Source: Bog-473 sp036489775 (GTDB lineage Bacteria > Actinomycetota > Acidimicrobiia > Acidimicrobiales > RAAP-2). Taken from it: 64,000 nucleotides of DNA. Position 1 is the stretch's first letter; each line of letters opens with the position of its first letter. Positions 1 to 8,276 of this stretch are shown here, piece by piece. The notes beneath the pieces were generated by a model. The model saw nothing but the letters and a program-made list of their open reading frames with translations, was not told the origin of the DNA and ran no database searches. Location: the NCBI GenBank assembly GCA_036489775.1, contig DASXFC010000009.1:1-64000 (forward strand), in the 5' to 3' direction. Both the position numbers and the translations under genes were made by a program.

Positions 1-2
1 CC

Positions 3-227
3 CGCGGCCCGGTGACCGTGCCGGCCGTCCCGGTGCCCGCCGTCGTCGACACCACCGGCGCCGGCGACCTCTACGCGGCCGGCTTCCTCTACGGCCTGAC
101 CCACGGCCACGAGCCGACGCGATGCGCCGAGCTCGGTGCCCTCTGCGCCGGCGAGGTCATCGGCCATCTCGGCGCCCGCCCGCAAGCCGACCTCGGCGCT
201 CTGGCCGTGGCGGCCGGGCTCCAGTAG
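3..227 (+). CDS. PfkB-family sugar/nucleoside kinase, C-terminal fragment
   Basis: The reading frame is open from the left edge of the window, so the N-terminus is missing. The visible 70-odd residues contain the PfkB signature DTTGAGD, which carries the catalytic Asp and the anion-hole glycines, followed by the helical C-terminal segment usual in ribokinase and adenosine-kinase enzymes. The family transfers phosphate from ATP to a sugar or nucleoside hydroxyl; the substrate cannot be told from this fragment. It ends 18 bp before ychF on the same strand and may be co-transcribed with it. Confidence 0.85.
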   Translation, partial: RGPVTVPAVPVPAVVDTTGAGDLYAAGFLYGLTHGHEPTRCAELGALCAGEVIGHLGARPQADLGALAVAAGLQ

Positions 228-245
228 GTCGGGAACGGCGGCGAC

Positions 246-1340
246 ATGACCCTCTCGATCGGCATCGTCGGGCTCCCGAACGTCGGCAAGTCGACGCTCT
301 TCAACGCGCTGACCCGCAACGACGTCCTCGCCGCCAACTACCCGTTTGCCACCATCGACGCCAACGTCGGCGTCGTCGCCGTCCCCGACTCCCGGCTCGA
401 GAAGCTCGCCGCCCTCTACGACAGCGAGCGAGTCGTCCCGGCCGCGGTCACGTTCGTCGACATCGCCGGGATCGTCCGCGGCGCGTCCGAGGGCGAGGGG
501 CTCGGCAACCAGTTCCTCGCCGCCATCCGCGAGACCGACGCCATCTGCCAGGTCGTCCGCGCCTTCGACGACGACGACGTCATCCACGTCGACGGCCGCG
601 TCGACCCGGCCGGCGATATCGCCACCGTCAACACCGAGCTCGTCCTCGCCGACCTGCAGACCGTTGATAACCGGCTGGCCAAGTTGAGCCGGGAGGCCCG
701 GATGCGGCCCGAGCTGGCCCCGGCGCTGGCCGCGACGACCGCCGCCCGCGCCGCCCTCGACGACGGCCGGCCCATCTCCGCCGCGGTCGCCGCCGGCGAT
801 ATCGATCCGGTCGGCCGGGAGCGGCTCGCCGACCTACACCTGTTGACCGCCAAGCCGTTCATCTACGTCTTCAACGTCGACGAGGGATCACTGGGCGACA
901 CCGAGTTGGCCGGGCGACTGTCGGCCAGCGTGGCCCCGGCACGGTCGGTCGTGCTGTGCGCGCAGATCGAAGCCGAGCTGGCCTCCCTGCCCCGGGACGA
1001 GGCTGCCGAGTTGTTGGCCAGTTACGGGCAGCAGTCGTCGGGACTCGAACAGCTGGTCCAAGCTGGCTTCGCCACCTTGGGGCTCCAGACCTATCTCACG
1101 GCTGGACCCAAGGAAGCCAGGGCCTGGACCATCCATGCCGGTGATACCGCACCGAGGGCGGCGGGGGTGATCCATACCGACTTCGAGAAAGGCTTCATCA
1201 AGGCCGAGGTGATCAGTTTCGATGACCTCATGGAGGCCGGGTCGGTGGCAGCGGCCCGGGCTGCCGGCAAGGCCCGCATGGAGGGCAAGGACTACGTCAT
1301 GGCGGACGGGGACGTGGTCGAGTTCCGCTTCAATAATTGA
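246..1340 (+). CDS. ychF: Redox-regulated ATPase/GTPase YchF (OLA1 family)
   Basis: This is a 364-residue protein, the usual length for YchF. The P-loop GLPNVGKST lies at residues 9-17. The switch II region has DIAGIVRGASEGEGLGNQFL, typical of the Obg/YchF group. A NVDE motif stands where classical GTPases have NKxD, which is the known reason YchF prefers ATP. The C-terminal TGS domain is present (AGPKEARAW... to VVEFRF). The protein binds ribosomes and takes part in stress responses in other bacteria. The ATG start is 18 bp after the kinase fragment. Confidence 0.97.
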   Translation: MTLSIGIVGLPNVGKSTLFNALTRNDVLAANYPFATIDANVGVVAVPDSRLEKLAALYDSERVVPAAVTFVDIAGIVRGASEGEGLGNQFLAAIRETDAICQVVRAFDDDDVIHVDGRVDPAGDIATVNTELVLADLQTVDNRLAKLSREARMRPELAPALAATTAARAALDDGRPISAAVAAGDIDPVGRERLADLHLLTAKPFIYVFNVDEGSLGDTELAGRLSASVAPARSVVLCAQIEAELASLPRDEAAELLASYGQQSSGLEQLVQAGFATLGLQTYLTAGPKEARAWTIHAGDTAPRAAGVIHTDFEKGFIKAEVISFDDLMEAGSVAAARAAGKARMEGKDYVMADGDVVEFRFNN

Positions 1341-1349
1341 TCTGGGGTC

Positions 1350-1853
1350 TCAGCCTTTGGTCACGCTGAAGGGCGTGGTGATCTGTTTTCCCGCGGGGCT
1401 GATCACGTACCAGAGCCCGCCGTTCTGGTCGATGGCCTGACCGGTCACCATGCCGGGCTCGACGTCGAGGTTGTAGGTGTAGAGCGGATGGCCGCCGTAA
1501 GAGATCTGCGTCGAGCCGTCGGGCCGGCGCAAAGTCCCGAGCAGCGAGCGCTTGAGACCGGGACCCAGCGTGATCGGCCCGTCCTTGATCAGCGGCGGCC
1601 ACTGGAAGACACAGCCGTCGTTGAGGCAGGCGCTGTGGTGCGGCGTGTCGGGGAGGAAGTCGTAAAGGGTGTCGCCGTTGCCCGTGGCGATGATCGTCCC
1701 GTCGGGCGTGTGCTGCACGGTGAGGGTCAACGAGGTGTTCGTGGTGGGTGGCGACGTGAGCTGGGTCACGGGGCCCTGATTGCACGCGGTGATGAGGAGG
1801 GCAGAACCGATGCACACTGCCGCGCCGATGAAGTGGCGCCGGCGCAGCCTCAC
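1350..1853 (-). CDS. Secreted lipoprotein with Yx(F/W/Y)xxD-type repeats
   Basis: I placed the start at a GTG at 1853 that overlaps the stop of the SCO1 gene as GTGA; an earlier in-frame start exists but would run deep into that gene. This gives 167 residues with a basic N-terminus, a hydrophobic segment and the lipobox LITAC (Cys24), so the product should be a membrane-anchored lipoprotein. The mature part has CLNDGCVFQWPP and YGGHPLYTYNLD, the pattern of the predicted lipoprotein family with conserved Yx(FWY)xxD motifs. Its function is unknown. Coupling to SCO1 suggests an extracytoplasmic redox or metal role, which is inference. Confidence 0.8.
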   Translation of the reverse strand: MRLRRRHFIGAAVCIGSALLITACNQGPVTQLTSPPTTNTSLTLTVQHTPDGTIIATGNGDTLYDFLPDTPHHSACLNDGCVFQWPPLIKDGPITLGPGLKRSLLGTLRRPDGSTQISYGGHPLYTYNLDVEPGMVTGQAIDQNGGLWYVISPAGKQITTPFSVTKG

Positions 1854-2638
1854 GACACCGGGTTGATGGTGGTGCCGACCAGCCAGCTGATGGCGGAGAG
1901 CGCGTCGTCGACCGTCCACTCCTGGCCGGTCGGGTTGTGCAGCTCTTTGATCCCGCCCGCATTGAGCAGCTTGGTCAGCTTGGCGCTGAGGTGGCCGCCC
2001 AGGTTGGGGGCGGCGGCGTCGACGAAGCGCTCGTGGCCCTGCGCGTTGAGGAGCATGTAGCCGTCGGTGTGGTCAACGTCATAGGTGAGCGGCTTGCCGG
2101 TCAGCCAGTCGTTGATGGGCGGCTGCTCCTCGGGCACGATCTGGTAGCTCACGCCGAAAGGCTTCCAGAAGGCGGAGAGCTGCGACGCCGTCCCGGTCCA
2201 CAGATCCCAGTCGGCGCCGAACTCCTTCTGGTAGGCGGCCAGCCGGAAGGGGTTGTCGCGGCCGGGGTCGACCGTGACCTCCAAGAAGACCACCTTCTTA
2301 CCCAGCCCGGCGGCGTCCACGTCGCGCTTGAGGCCGATGAAGGCGGACTCCACCAGCGGGCATTCGTCCTGGCACAAGGTAAGGAAGGGGGCCATCACGA
2401 CGTCCTTGCCGCGGAGGTCGGCCAGCGAGACCGGCTTGTCCTGTTGGTTCACCAGTCCCAGGTTCTGCGGGGTGGGGCGGTTCAGGACCAGGCCCTGGCT
2501 GGCCGGCGGCGCGGCCGGGGCGCCTCCACCGCAGGCGGCCAGCAGCAGGGCGGCACTGGCGAGCAGCAAGACGGGGAGGGTGCGACGGAGGCGGCGGGAG
2601 GGCCGGTGGAGGGGCGAGAGACGCATCTCAGGCACCAT
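1850..2638 (-). CDS. SCO1/SenC/PrrC-family lipoprotein
   Basis: This is a 262-residue lipoprotein. The arginine-rich N-terminus and hydrophobic stretch end in the lipobox LLAAC (Cys36). The thioredoxin-like fold carries the SCO copper motif CQDEC (Cys89, Cys93), and a downstream His lies in DHTDGYML. Family members deliver copper to cytochrome c oxidase CuA or act as extracytoplasmic thiol reductases. The start may instead be the ATG four codons in (MRLSPL). It is translationally coupled to the downstream lipoprotein and divergent from the glycerophosphodiesterase. Confidence 0.92.
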   Translation of the reverse strand: MVPEMRLSPLHRPSRRLRRTLPVLLLASAALLLAACGGGAPAAPPASQGLVLNRPTPQNLGLVNQQDKPVSLADLRGKDVVMAPFLTLCQDECPLVESAFIGLKRDVDAAGLGKKVVFLEVTVDPGRDNPFRLAAYQKEFGADWDLWTGTASQLSAFWKPFGVSYQIVPEEQPPINDWLTGKPLTYDVDHTDGYMLLNAQGHERFVDAAAPNLGGHLSAKLTKLLNAGGIKELHNPTGQEWTVDDALSAISWLVGTTINPVS

Positions 2639-2694
2639 GACTAGTGGGTGCGGGGTAGGACGTGCCAGTCAGGGTGGCTGTTACGGTCGGCCCG

Positions 2695-3570
2695 GTGAGC
2701 GATTCCTCGGTCTGGTTGGAGCGGCGGGTGATCGCCTACGCCCATCAGGGTGGGGCGTGGGAGAACCCGTCGTCGACCCTGCACACCATCGCCCATGCCA
2801 TCGAGGTCGGAGCGACCGGCATCGAGCTCGACGTGCATGCCACCGCCGATGGGGAGCTGGTGGTGTGCCACGACGCCACGGTCGACCGCACCACGGCGTC
2901 ATCGGGGGACATCGCCAGCTACACCCTGGCCCAGCTGCGGGAGATGGACTTCTCGTACTGGTTCATTCCCGGAGCCGACGTCACCCCGGACCGGCCGGCC
3001 CAGGAGTACCCCGACCGCGGCAAGGCGCCGGCCGATCCGCGCTTTGGCATCGCCACCTTGGGTGAGGTGCTCGAGGCTTTCCCCGGAGTGGTGCTCAACC
3101 TCGATATCAAGCAGACGGCGCCGGTGGTGGCGCCCTACGAGGAGAAGCTGGCCTCGCTGTTGCGCGAGTACGAGCGGTCCGACGACGTCATCGTCGCCTC
3201 GTTCCTCGACCCGGCCACCGATGCCTTCCGGAGTCACGCTCCGGAGATCCCGACCTCAGCAGGCACCATGGCGACGGCGGCGTTCTGGCAGGCGGTGCAG
3301 GCGGGCACGGCGGTGCCCGAGAGCCCGACCGTCGCCTTCCAGGTGCCCGAGCGCCAGGGCGATCTGGTCATTGTGAACGAGGCCTTCGTCACGGCGGCCC
3401 ATGGCGCCGGCAAGGCGGTGCACGTATGGACCATCAACGAGACCGAGACCATGGAGCGCCTGCTCGACCTGGGGGTCGACGGCCTCATCTCGGATGTGCC
3501 CACCACCCTGTGTGGCGTCCTAAGGGCGCGAGTGGCGGCCTGGGACGGAAAAACTTCGGCGAAAAGCTAG
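2695..3570 (+). CDS. Glycerophosphodiester phosphodiesterase
   Basis: I chose the GTG at 2695 because the 11 residues upstream (MPVRVAVTVGP) do not resemble the family. The protein of about 291 residues has the GDPD TIM-barrel signatures: AHQGGAWENPSST (catalytic His), GIELDV (metal-binding Glu and Asp), VVCHD (second His) and NLDIKQ. The usual HRG at the active site is HQG here, a substitution seen in some homologues. The product hydrolyses glycerophosphodiesters to sn-glycerol 3-phosphate and an alcohol. No signal peptide is visible, so it is probably cytoplasmic. Confidence 0.93.
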   Translation: MSDSSVWLERRVIAYAHQGGAWENPSSTLHTIAHAIEVGATGIELDVHATADGELVVCHDATVDRTTASSGDIASYTLAQLREMDFSYWFIPGADVTPDRPAQEYPDRGKAPADPRFGIATLGEVLEAFPGVVLNLDIKQTAPVVAPYEEKLASLLREYERSDDVIVASFLDPATDAFRSHAPEIPTSAGTMATAAFWQAVQAGTAVPESPTVAFQVPERQGDLVIVNEAFVTAAHGAGKAVHVWTINETETMERLLDLGVDGLISDVPTTLCGVLRARVAAWDGKTSAKS

Positions 3571-3576
3571 AAGCGG

Positions 3577-3595
3577 GCGCCCCGCTCAGGGGCGC
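3577..3595. terminator. Perfect 7-bp GC hairpin between convergent genes
   Basis: GCGCCCC, a 5-nt loop and GGGGCGC sit between the stop of the phosphodiesterase (3570) and the stop of the convergent bL37 gene (3602). Neither side has a clear T-run, which is common for actinobacterial terminators. It probably serves both strands. Confidence 0.55.
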
Positions 3596-3601
3596 GGCGG
3601 C

Positions 3602-3685
3602 TCAACCCCTGCCGCAGTTCGGCTTCTTGCCGTGGTTGGCCTTCTTCTTGGCGCGCAGCTTGCGCTTCACAGTCCTTTTCGACAT
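3602..3685 (-). CDS. Small 50S ribosomal protein bL37-like
   Basis: The gene is only 27 codons. On the minus strand it reads MSKRTVKRKLRAKKKANHGK, then KPNCGRG and a stop. The very basic composition and the ANHGKxPN core match the actinobacterial ribosomal protein bL37 seen in mycobacterial 50S structures. It is easily missed by gene callers. No purine-rich ribosome-binding site precedes the ATG, but a TAGACT hexamer lies 9 nt upstream, so the mRNA may be leaderless. The C-terminal Cys-Gly-Arg-Gly extension is not something I remember from mycobacteria. Confidence 0.85.
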   Translation of the reverse strand: MSKRTVKRKLRAKKKANHGKKPNCGRG

Positions 3686-3694
3686 AAGAGGGAG

Positions 3695-3700
3695 AGTCTA
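3695..3700 (-). promoter_or_regulatory. Candidate -10 (TAGACT) for bL37, leaderless
   Basis: On the minus strand TAGACT (TAnnnT) lies 9 nt before the bL37 ATG, which would place the transcription start at or just before the ATG. I see no good -35 at the expected distance. It overlaps the candidate -35 of the divergent DUF192 promoter. Confidence 0.35.
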
Positions 3701-3725
3701 GACAATCCGCAGGGGCCGGTAGCCT
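3699..3725 (+). promoter_or_regulatory. Candidate promoter of DUF192-rsmI
   Basis: TAGACA (5 of 6 matches to TTGACA) at 3699-3704 and TAGCCT at 3720-3725 are separated by 15 nt, slightly short of ideal. The predicted transcription start is within a few bases of the ATG at 3735, so this transcript may also be leaderless. Confidence 0.35.
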
Positions 3726-3734
3726 CGGGCCCAT

Positions 3735-4082
3735 ATGCGGTCCGGATGGCTGCTGCGCGAGGGCGACGTGGTGTGCGCACTGGAGATGACCGAATCAGCC
3801 CGGGAACGCCGCCGCGGCTTCTCGGGCCGGGCCAGCGCCGACGGCGCCGGGGCTCTCCACATCGCCGGGGCCCGGTCCGTGCACAGCCTGGGGCGCCGCA
3901 TTGACATCGACGTGGCTTTTCTCTCCGATGAGCTGGTGGTGATGCGGGTGAGGAGGCTGGCGCCCTGGCGGGTGTGCCTGGGCGGGCGGGGAGCGTGCAG
4001 CGTGCTCGAGGCGGAAGGGGGCGCCCTGGAACGCTGGGGCGTGCAGGTGGGCGATCAACTGGACATCCGCGAGGTGACGTGA
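3735..4082 (+). CDS. DUF192 family protein
   Basis: This is a 115-residue protein with the DUF192 pattern: a short beta-strand start (WLLREGDVVCALE), a basic segment with ARERRRGF, then RSVHSLGRRIDIDVAFL and a C-terminal VQVGDQLDI. DUF192 is a small all-beta fold of unknown biochemical function, often secreted in other phyla; no signal peptide is present here. Its stop overlaps the rsmI start as GTGA, so the two are translationally coupled. Confidence 0.85.
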   Translation: MRSGWLLREGDVVCALEMTESARERRRGFSGRASADGAGALHIAGARSVHSLGRRIDIDVAFLSDELVVMRVRRLAPWRVCLGGRGACSVLEAEGGALERWGVQVGDQLDIREVT

Positions 4083-4966
4083 CCGCCCCGGCCGGTCGGG
4101 GGACCCTGGTGCTGGTGGCCACGCCCATCGGCAACCTGGGCGACCTCTCGCCGCGGGCCCGGGAGGTCCTGGCCGACGCCGCCCTCCTCTGCTGCGAGGA
4201 CACACGGCGGACCCGGGCGCTGCTCTCGGCCATGGGCATCGGGGCATCGGGCCCCGACGGTGATCGCCTGCTGTCGCTGCACGAGCACAACGAGGAGTCC
4301 CGGGTGGCCCGGGTGCGCCAGGTGTTGGCCGCCGGCGGCACCGTGGCGGTAGTGAGTGATGCCGGTACGCCGGGGATCTCGGATCCCGGTTCGCTGCTGG
4401 TGGCCGCGCTGGCCGCCGAAGGCGAGGCCGTGAGCACGGTGCCCGGCCCCTCCTCGGTCCTTGGTGCGCTGGTGGTGAGCGGGTTGCCCACCGATCGCTT
4501 CTGCGTCGAGGGATTCCTGCCCCGCAAGGGCGCGGCCCGGCGGGCCCGGGTGGCCGCGGTCATGGCCGACCAGCGGACCACCGTGGTGCTCGAAGCCCCG
4601 GGCCGGGTGGCCGCCACCCTGGAGGACCTGGCCGCCCACGATCCGGACCGGCCGCTGGCGCTGGTGCGCGAGCTGACCAAGCTCCATGAAGAGGTGTGGC
4701 GGGGCACGTTGGCCCAGGGCGCCGAACGATGGGGGGACGAGGCGCCCCGAGGCGAGGTGGTGCTGGTGGTGGGCGGCGCCGCGGCTCCGGGTCCGGTGGA
4801 CGACGAGGCCATCGAGACGGCGGTGCGCGAGCGTCTCTCCGAACCCGGGGCGGCGGAGGAAGGGGTGCGCCAGCTGGCCGACCAGGTCGCCACCGAACTC
4901 GGGATCGGGCGCAAGCGGGTCTACGACCTGGTGCTGGCGTTGCGCAGCGAGGCCGGGAGTCCCTGA
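4079..4966 (+). CDS. rsmI: 16S rRNA (cytidine(1402)-2'-O)-methyltransferase
   Basis: I chose the GTG at 4079 that overlaps the DUF192 stop, giving 295 residues. The tetrapyrrole-methylase fold is clear: LVLVATPIGNLGDLSPRA at the N-terminus, EDTRRT, SDAGTPGISDPG and VPGPSS. RsmI uses S-adenosylmethionine to methylate the ribose of C1402 in the ribosomal P site. In M. tuberculosis its homologue (Rv1003) also lies just upstream of the metS-tatD block, which fits this context. Confidence 0.95.
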   Translation: MTAPAGRGTLVLVATPIGNLGDLSPRAREVLADAALLCCEDTRRTRALLSAMGIGASGPDGDRLLSLHEHNEESRVARVRQVLAAGGTVAVVSDAGTPGISDPGSLLVAALAAEGEAVSTVPGPSSVLGALVVSGLPTDRFCVEGFLPRKGAARRARVAAVMADQRTTVVLEAPGRVAATLEDLAAHDPDRPLALVRELTKLHEEVWRGTLAQGAERWGDEAPRGEVVLVVGGAAAPGPVDDEAIETAVRERLSEPGAAEEGVRQLADQVATELGIGRKRVYDLVLALRSEAGSP

Positions 4967-4990
4967 GGGCACCGGTACGCTACCCGGCGA

Positions 4991-6544
4991 GTGCCGCCCT
5001 ATTACCTGACCACGCCGATCTACTACGTCAACGACGCGCCGCACATCGGCACCGCCTACACGACGGTCAACGCCGACGCGCTGGCCCGCTGGCACCGCAT
5101 GCTGGGCGACGACGTGACCTTCATGACCGGCACCGACGAGCACGGGGCCAAGATCGTGGAGGCCGCCGAGGCCAACGGCACCACCCCTCAGGAGTGGACC
5201 GACCGCACGGCGGCCCGCTTCGTCGAAGCCTGGGACCGCCTGGACATCTCCTACGACGACTTCATCCGGACCACCGAGCCGCGCCACCACACCGTGGTCC
5301 AGCAGTTCCTCCAAAAGGTCTACGACAACGGCTACATCGAGCTCGGCGTCTACCGCGGCTTGTACTGCGTCGCCTGCGAGGACTACTACACCGAGGAGCA
5401 GCTGATCGACGGCAAGTGCCCGGTGCACGGGCGCGCCGTGGTCGAGATGCAGGAGGAGAATTACTTCTTCACGCTGTCGAAGTTCGAGCAGCCCTTGCTC
5501 GAGTACTACGAGGCCCATCCCGACTTCGTGCGTCCCGCCTCCAAGCGCAACGAGGCGCTCGGCTTCATCCGGGGCGGGCTGCGCGACGTGTCCATCACGC
5601 GCACCTCTTTCCAATGGGGCGTGCCGGTGCCGTGGGATTCGGCCCATGTCTTCTACGTCTGGTACGACGCGCTGATCAACTACCTCACGGTGGCCGGGTA
5701 CGGGGGCGATCCCGACGTCTTCGCCGCCCGCTGGAGTGCGGCCCACCACCTCATCGGCAAGGACATCTTGAAGTTCCACTGCGTCTGGTGGCCGGCCATG
5801 TGCCTGGCGGCGGGCCTCGAGCCGCCGGCCGAGATCTTCGTGCACGGCTACTTGCTGCTGGGTGGGCAGAAGCTGGGCAAGACCATGATCGCGGCGGGGG
5901 TGACCGGCACCGGGGCCGAGGCGCGCACGCTCAAGCCGGGCGACGTGTCGCCGCTGGCCCTGGCCGACGAGTTCGGGGTCGATCCGTTGCGCTACCACCT
6001 ACTGCGCGACGTGCCGCTGGGCGCCGACGGCGACTTCTCGTTCGAGGGCATCGTGGCCCGTTACAACTCCGACCTGGCCAACAACCTGGGGAACCTGCTG
6101 TCCCGCGTGGCCACCGTGGTCGGGTCCAAGTGCGGCGGCGTGGGCCCGGCTTGCGACGCCGAAGCCTCGTTGGGTGCGGTGGCCGCCGAGGTGGTGGCGG
6201 CCACCGCGCACGCCTGGGCCAACTGGGCCCCCCACGAGGCGCTCGAACACACGTGGCGCCTCATCGGTGCGGCCAACGCCGAGCTGGAAGCGGCCGAGCC
6301 CTGGAAGATGGAACCGGGGCCGGCGGTGGACCAGGTGCTGGGCAACGCGCTCGAGGTGCTGCGCATCGTGAGCATGCTGATCGTCCCGGCCATGCCGACC
6401 ACGGCGGCCGAGGTCTGGCGCCGCATCGGCCTCGAAGGTGACCCGGCCAACGCGCGGGTACCCGGGGAGGCCGCCTGGGGCGGTTACCCCGGCGGTGTGC
6501 CGGTGACCAAGGGCGACCCGCTCTTCCCGCGCCGGAAGGACTGA
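4991..6544 (+). CDS. metG: Methionyl-tRNA synthetase
   Basis: This 517-residue class I synthetase attaches methionine to tRNA-Met. The N-terminus PPYYLTTPIYYVNDAPHIGTAY carries the HIGH-type motif as HIGT. A zinc-knuckle-like insert has CVAC and a later Cys-Pro. The second signature, normally KMSKS, reads KLGKT in GGQKLGKTM, conserving the two lysines. The anticodon-binding helical domain follows from about residue 360. No C-terminal EMAP/tRNA-binding domain is present, as in other actinobacteria. The GTG start is 24 bp after rsmI. Confidence 0.96.
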   Translation: MPPYYLTTPIYYVNDAPHIGTAYTTVNADALARWHRMLGDDVTFMTGTDEHGAKIVEAAEANGTTPQEWTDRTAARFVEAWDRLDISYDDFIRTTEPRHHTVVQQFLQKVYDNGYIELGVYRGLYCVACEDYYTEEQLIDGKCPVHGRAVVEMQEENYFFTLSKFEQPLLEYYEAHPDFVRPASKRNEALGFIRGGLRDVSITRTSFQWGVPVPWDSAHVFYVWYDALINYLTVAGYGGDPDVFAARWSAAHHLIGKDILKFHCVWWPAMCLAAGLEPPAEIFVHGYLLLGGQKLGKTMIAAGVTGTGAEARTLKPGDVSPLALADEFGVDPLRYHLLRDVPLGADGDFSFEGIVARYNSDLANNLGNLLSRVATVVGSKCGGVGPACDAEASLGAVAAEVVAATAHAWANWAPHEALEHTWRLIGAANAELEAAEPWKMEPGPAVDQVLGNALEVLRIVSMLIVPAMPTTAAEVWRRIGLEGDPANARVPGEAAWGGYPGGVPVTKGDPLFPRRKD

Positions 6545-6552
6545 GGCGGTCG

Positions 6553-7377
<825 letters not shown>

Positions 7378-7616
7378 GCCGGCACAGTCTCTTTCGGTGT
7401 TCTGGCAATGCACGCGTTGTTGTGCGGAATACGAGAACCATCTGACCTGGGTTTTTGCGGGTTCAGTTGGACAGAAACTGCCCCTGACCAGGGAGTTCAC
7501 CTAAATATCACCGATGGAAAGCTCTCTGAGCAGGAGCTATGCGGGATTTGCCGGCGTCGTGCTTATCCTCGTTTGCGCCGGGGTAGAAAGCTTTCCTAAG
7601 TTGTCCTGAACTCCCT

Positions 7617-7638
7617 CGCCGGTCCTGCCGGACTGGCG
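7617..7638 (+). promoter_or_regulatory. 9-bp leader hairpin
   Basis: CGCCGGTCC, loop TGCC, and GGACTGGCG form nine pairs with one G-U. No T-run follows, so it could be an attenuator-like or 5' UTR structure rather than a simple tatD terminator. It lies 68 bp before the GTG of the RlpA-like gene. Confidence 0.4.
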
Positions 7639-7689
7639 CGGGTGCACTGTCCCCACAGAAGGGTGGAGCCCTGCGGAAACAGCGCACTC

Positions 7690-7697
7690 GGGGGAGG
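7690..7697 (+). promoter_or_regulatory. Strong Shine-Dalgarno deciding the start at 7707
   Basis: GGGGGAGG ends 9 nt before the GTG at 7707. It supports that GTG even though the extension upstream would add a basic stretch typical of signal peptides; the only upstream in-frame start-like codon is a CTG at 7671. Confidence 0.5.
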
Positions 7698-7706
7698 CGC
7701 CTCGGC

Positions 7707-8276
7707 GTGGCTGCTGTCTTATGCGGCGGCCTCTTCGGAGCCCCTCTCCTGTTGTTGCAGAACAGTTCGTCGGGCATATCTTTGGCCGCGGCATCGACGT
7801 CGACGCACCATGACCGTCACAGCGGTCTGCGCCCGGCGTCGGATCTCGATCACGTGCAGTTGCCCTCGCACCTGGTGGCCTACGACGCACCGACGACCAC
7901 GACCACCGTGCCGCCGTCCACCACGACGAGCACGGACGCACCGGTGACCACGACCACCGAGGCTCCGATCGTCACCACGACCACGACGCCAGCACCGGCG
8001 CCGACGGTGGCGGCGGCGCCCAGCTCGCCGCAGTACAGCGAGAACGGCGTGGCGACCTGGTACGCCGCGGCGCCTGACGGCTACTGCGCCAGCCCGACCC
8101 TGCCCTTCGGCACCGTGCTCACCGTGGTCGACGACGCCAACGAGAACACCACCACCTGCATCGTGGACGACCGGGAAGAAAGCCCGTATCCGCGCGTGGT
8201 CGATCTGTCCCCTGAAGGCTTTGCGCAGCTGGCTCCCACCAGCCAGGGAGTGGTGGACGTCACAATCTCCTGGTGA
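7707..8276 (+). CDS. Secreted RlpA-like double-psi beta-barrel protein
   Basis: The 189-residue protein has a hydrophobic N-terminal segment (a signal peptide or anchor), a Thr/Pro-rich linker at about residues 60-108, and a C-terminal DPBB domain with the RlpA order: NGVATWYAA, LPFGTVLTVV, CIVDDREE, VVDLSPEGFAQL. Two cysteines (GYCAS and TTTCIV) may pair. RlpA and Rpf-associated DPBB domains act on or bind peptidoglycan. It sits exactly where rpfB lies in mycobacteria, between tatD and rsmA, and overlaps rsmA by 4 bp. A cell-wall role is inferred. Confidence 0.8.
   Translation: MAAVLCGGLFGAPLLLLQNSSSGISLAAASTSTHHDRHSGLRPASDLDHVQLPSHLVAYDAPTTTTTVPPSTTTSTDAPVTTTTEAPIVTTTTTPAPAPTVAAAPSSPQYSENGVATWYAAAPDGYCASPTLPFGTVLTVVDDANENTTTCIVDDREESPYPRVVDLSPEGFAQLAPTSQGVVDVTISW

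Larger units (their letters stand above)
7378..7706 (+). other. 329-bp leader upstream of the RlpA-like gene
   Basis: No coding signal is visible on either strand, and the first half is noticeably AT-richer (CTAAATATCACC near 7500). Complementary segments occur: AGCTC/GAGCT around 7520-7537, CCGGCG/CGCCGG around 7550-7580, a palindrome GAAAGCTTTC near 7586, and a strong hairpin at 7617-7638. The position resembles long regulated leaders of rpf genes, but I could not recognise the c-di-AMP (ydaO) riboswitch consensus. It is a candidate structured 5' UTR. Confidence 0.45.

Noticed and set aside
4055..5998. Antisense open frame of 647 codons opposite rsmI and metG
   Set aside because: It lies on the complement of two clear genes, is rich in His/Arg/Gly/Gln as expected for a high-GC shadow frame, and shows no domain.
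7378..7706. c-di-AMP (ydaO) or other known riboswitch
   Set aside because: The position is suggestive, but I could not match the conserved single-stranded motifs of ydaO, cobalamin or c-di-GMP classes.
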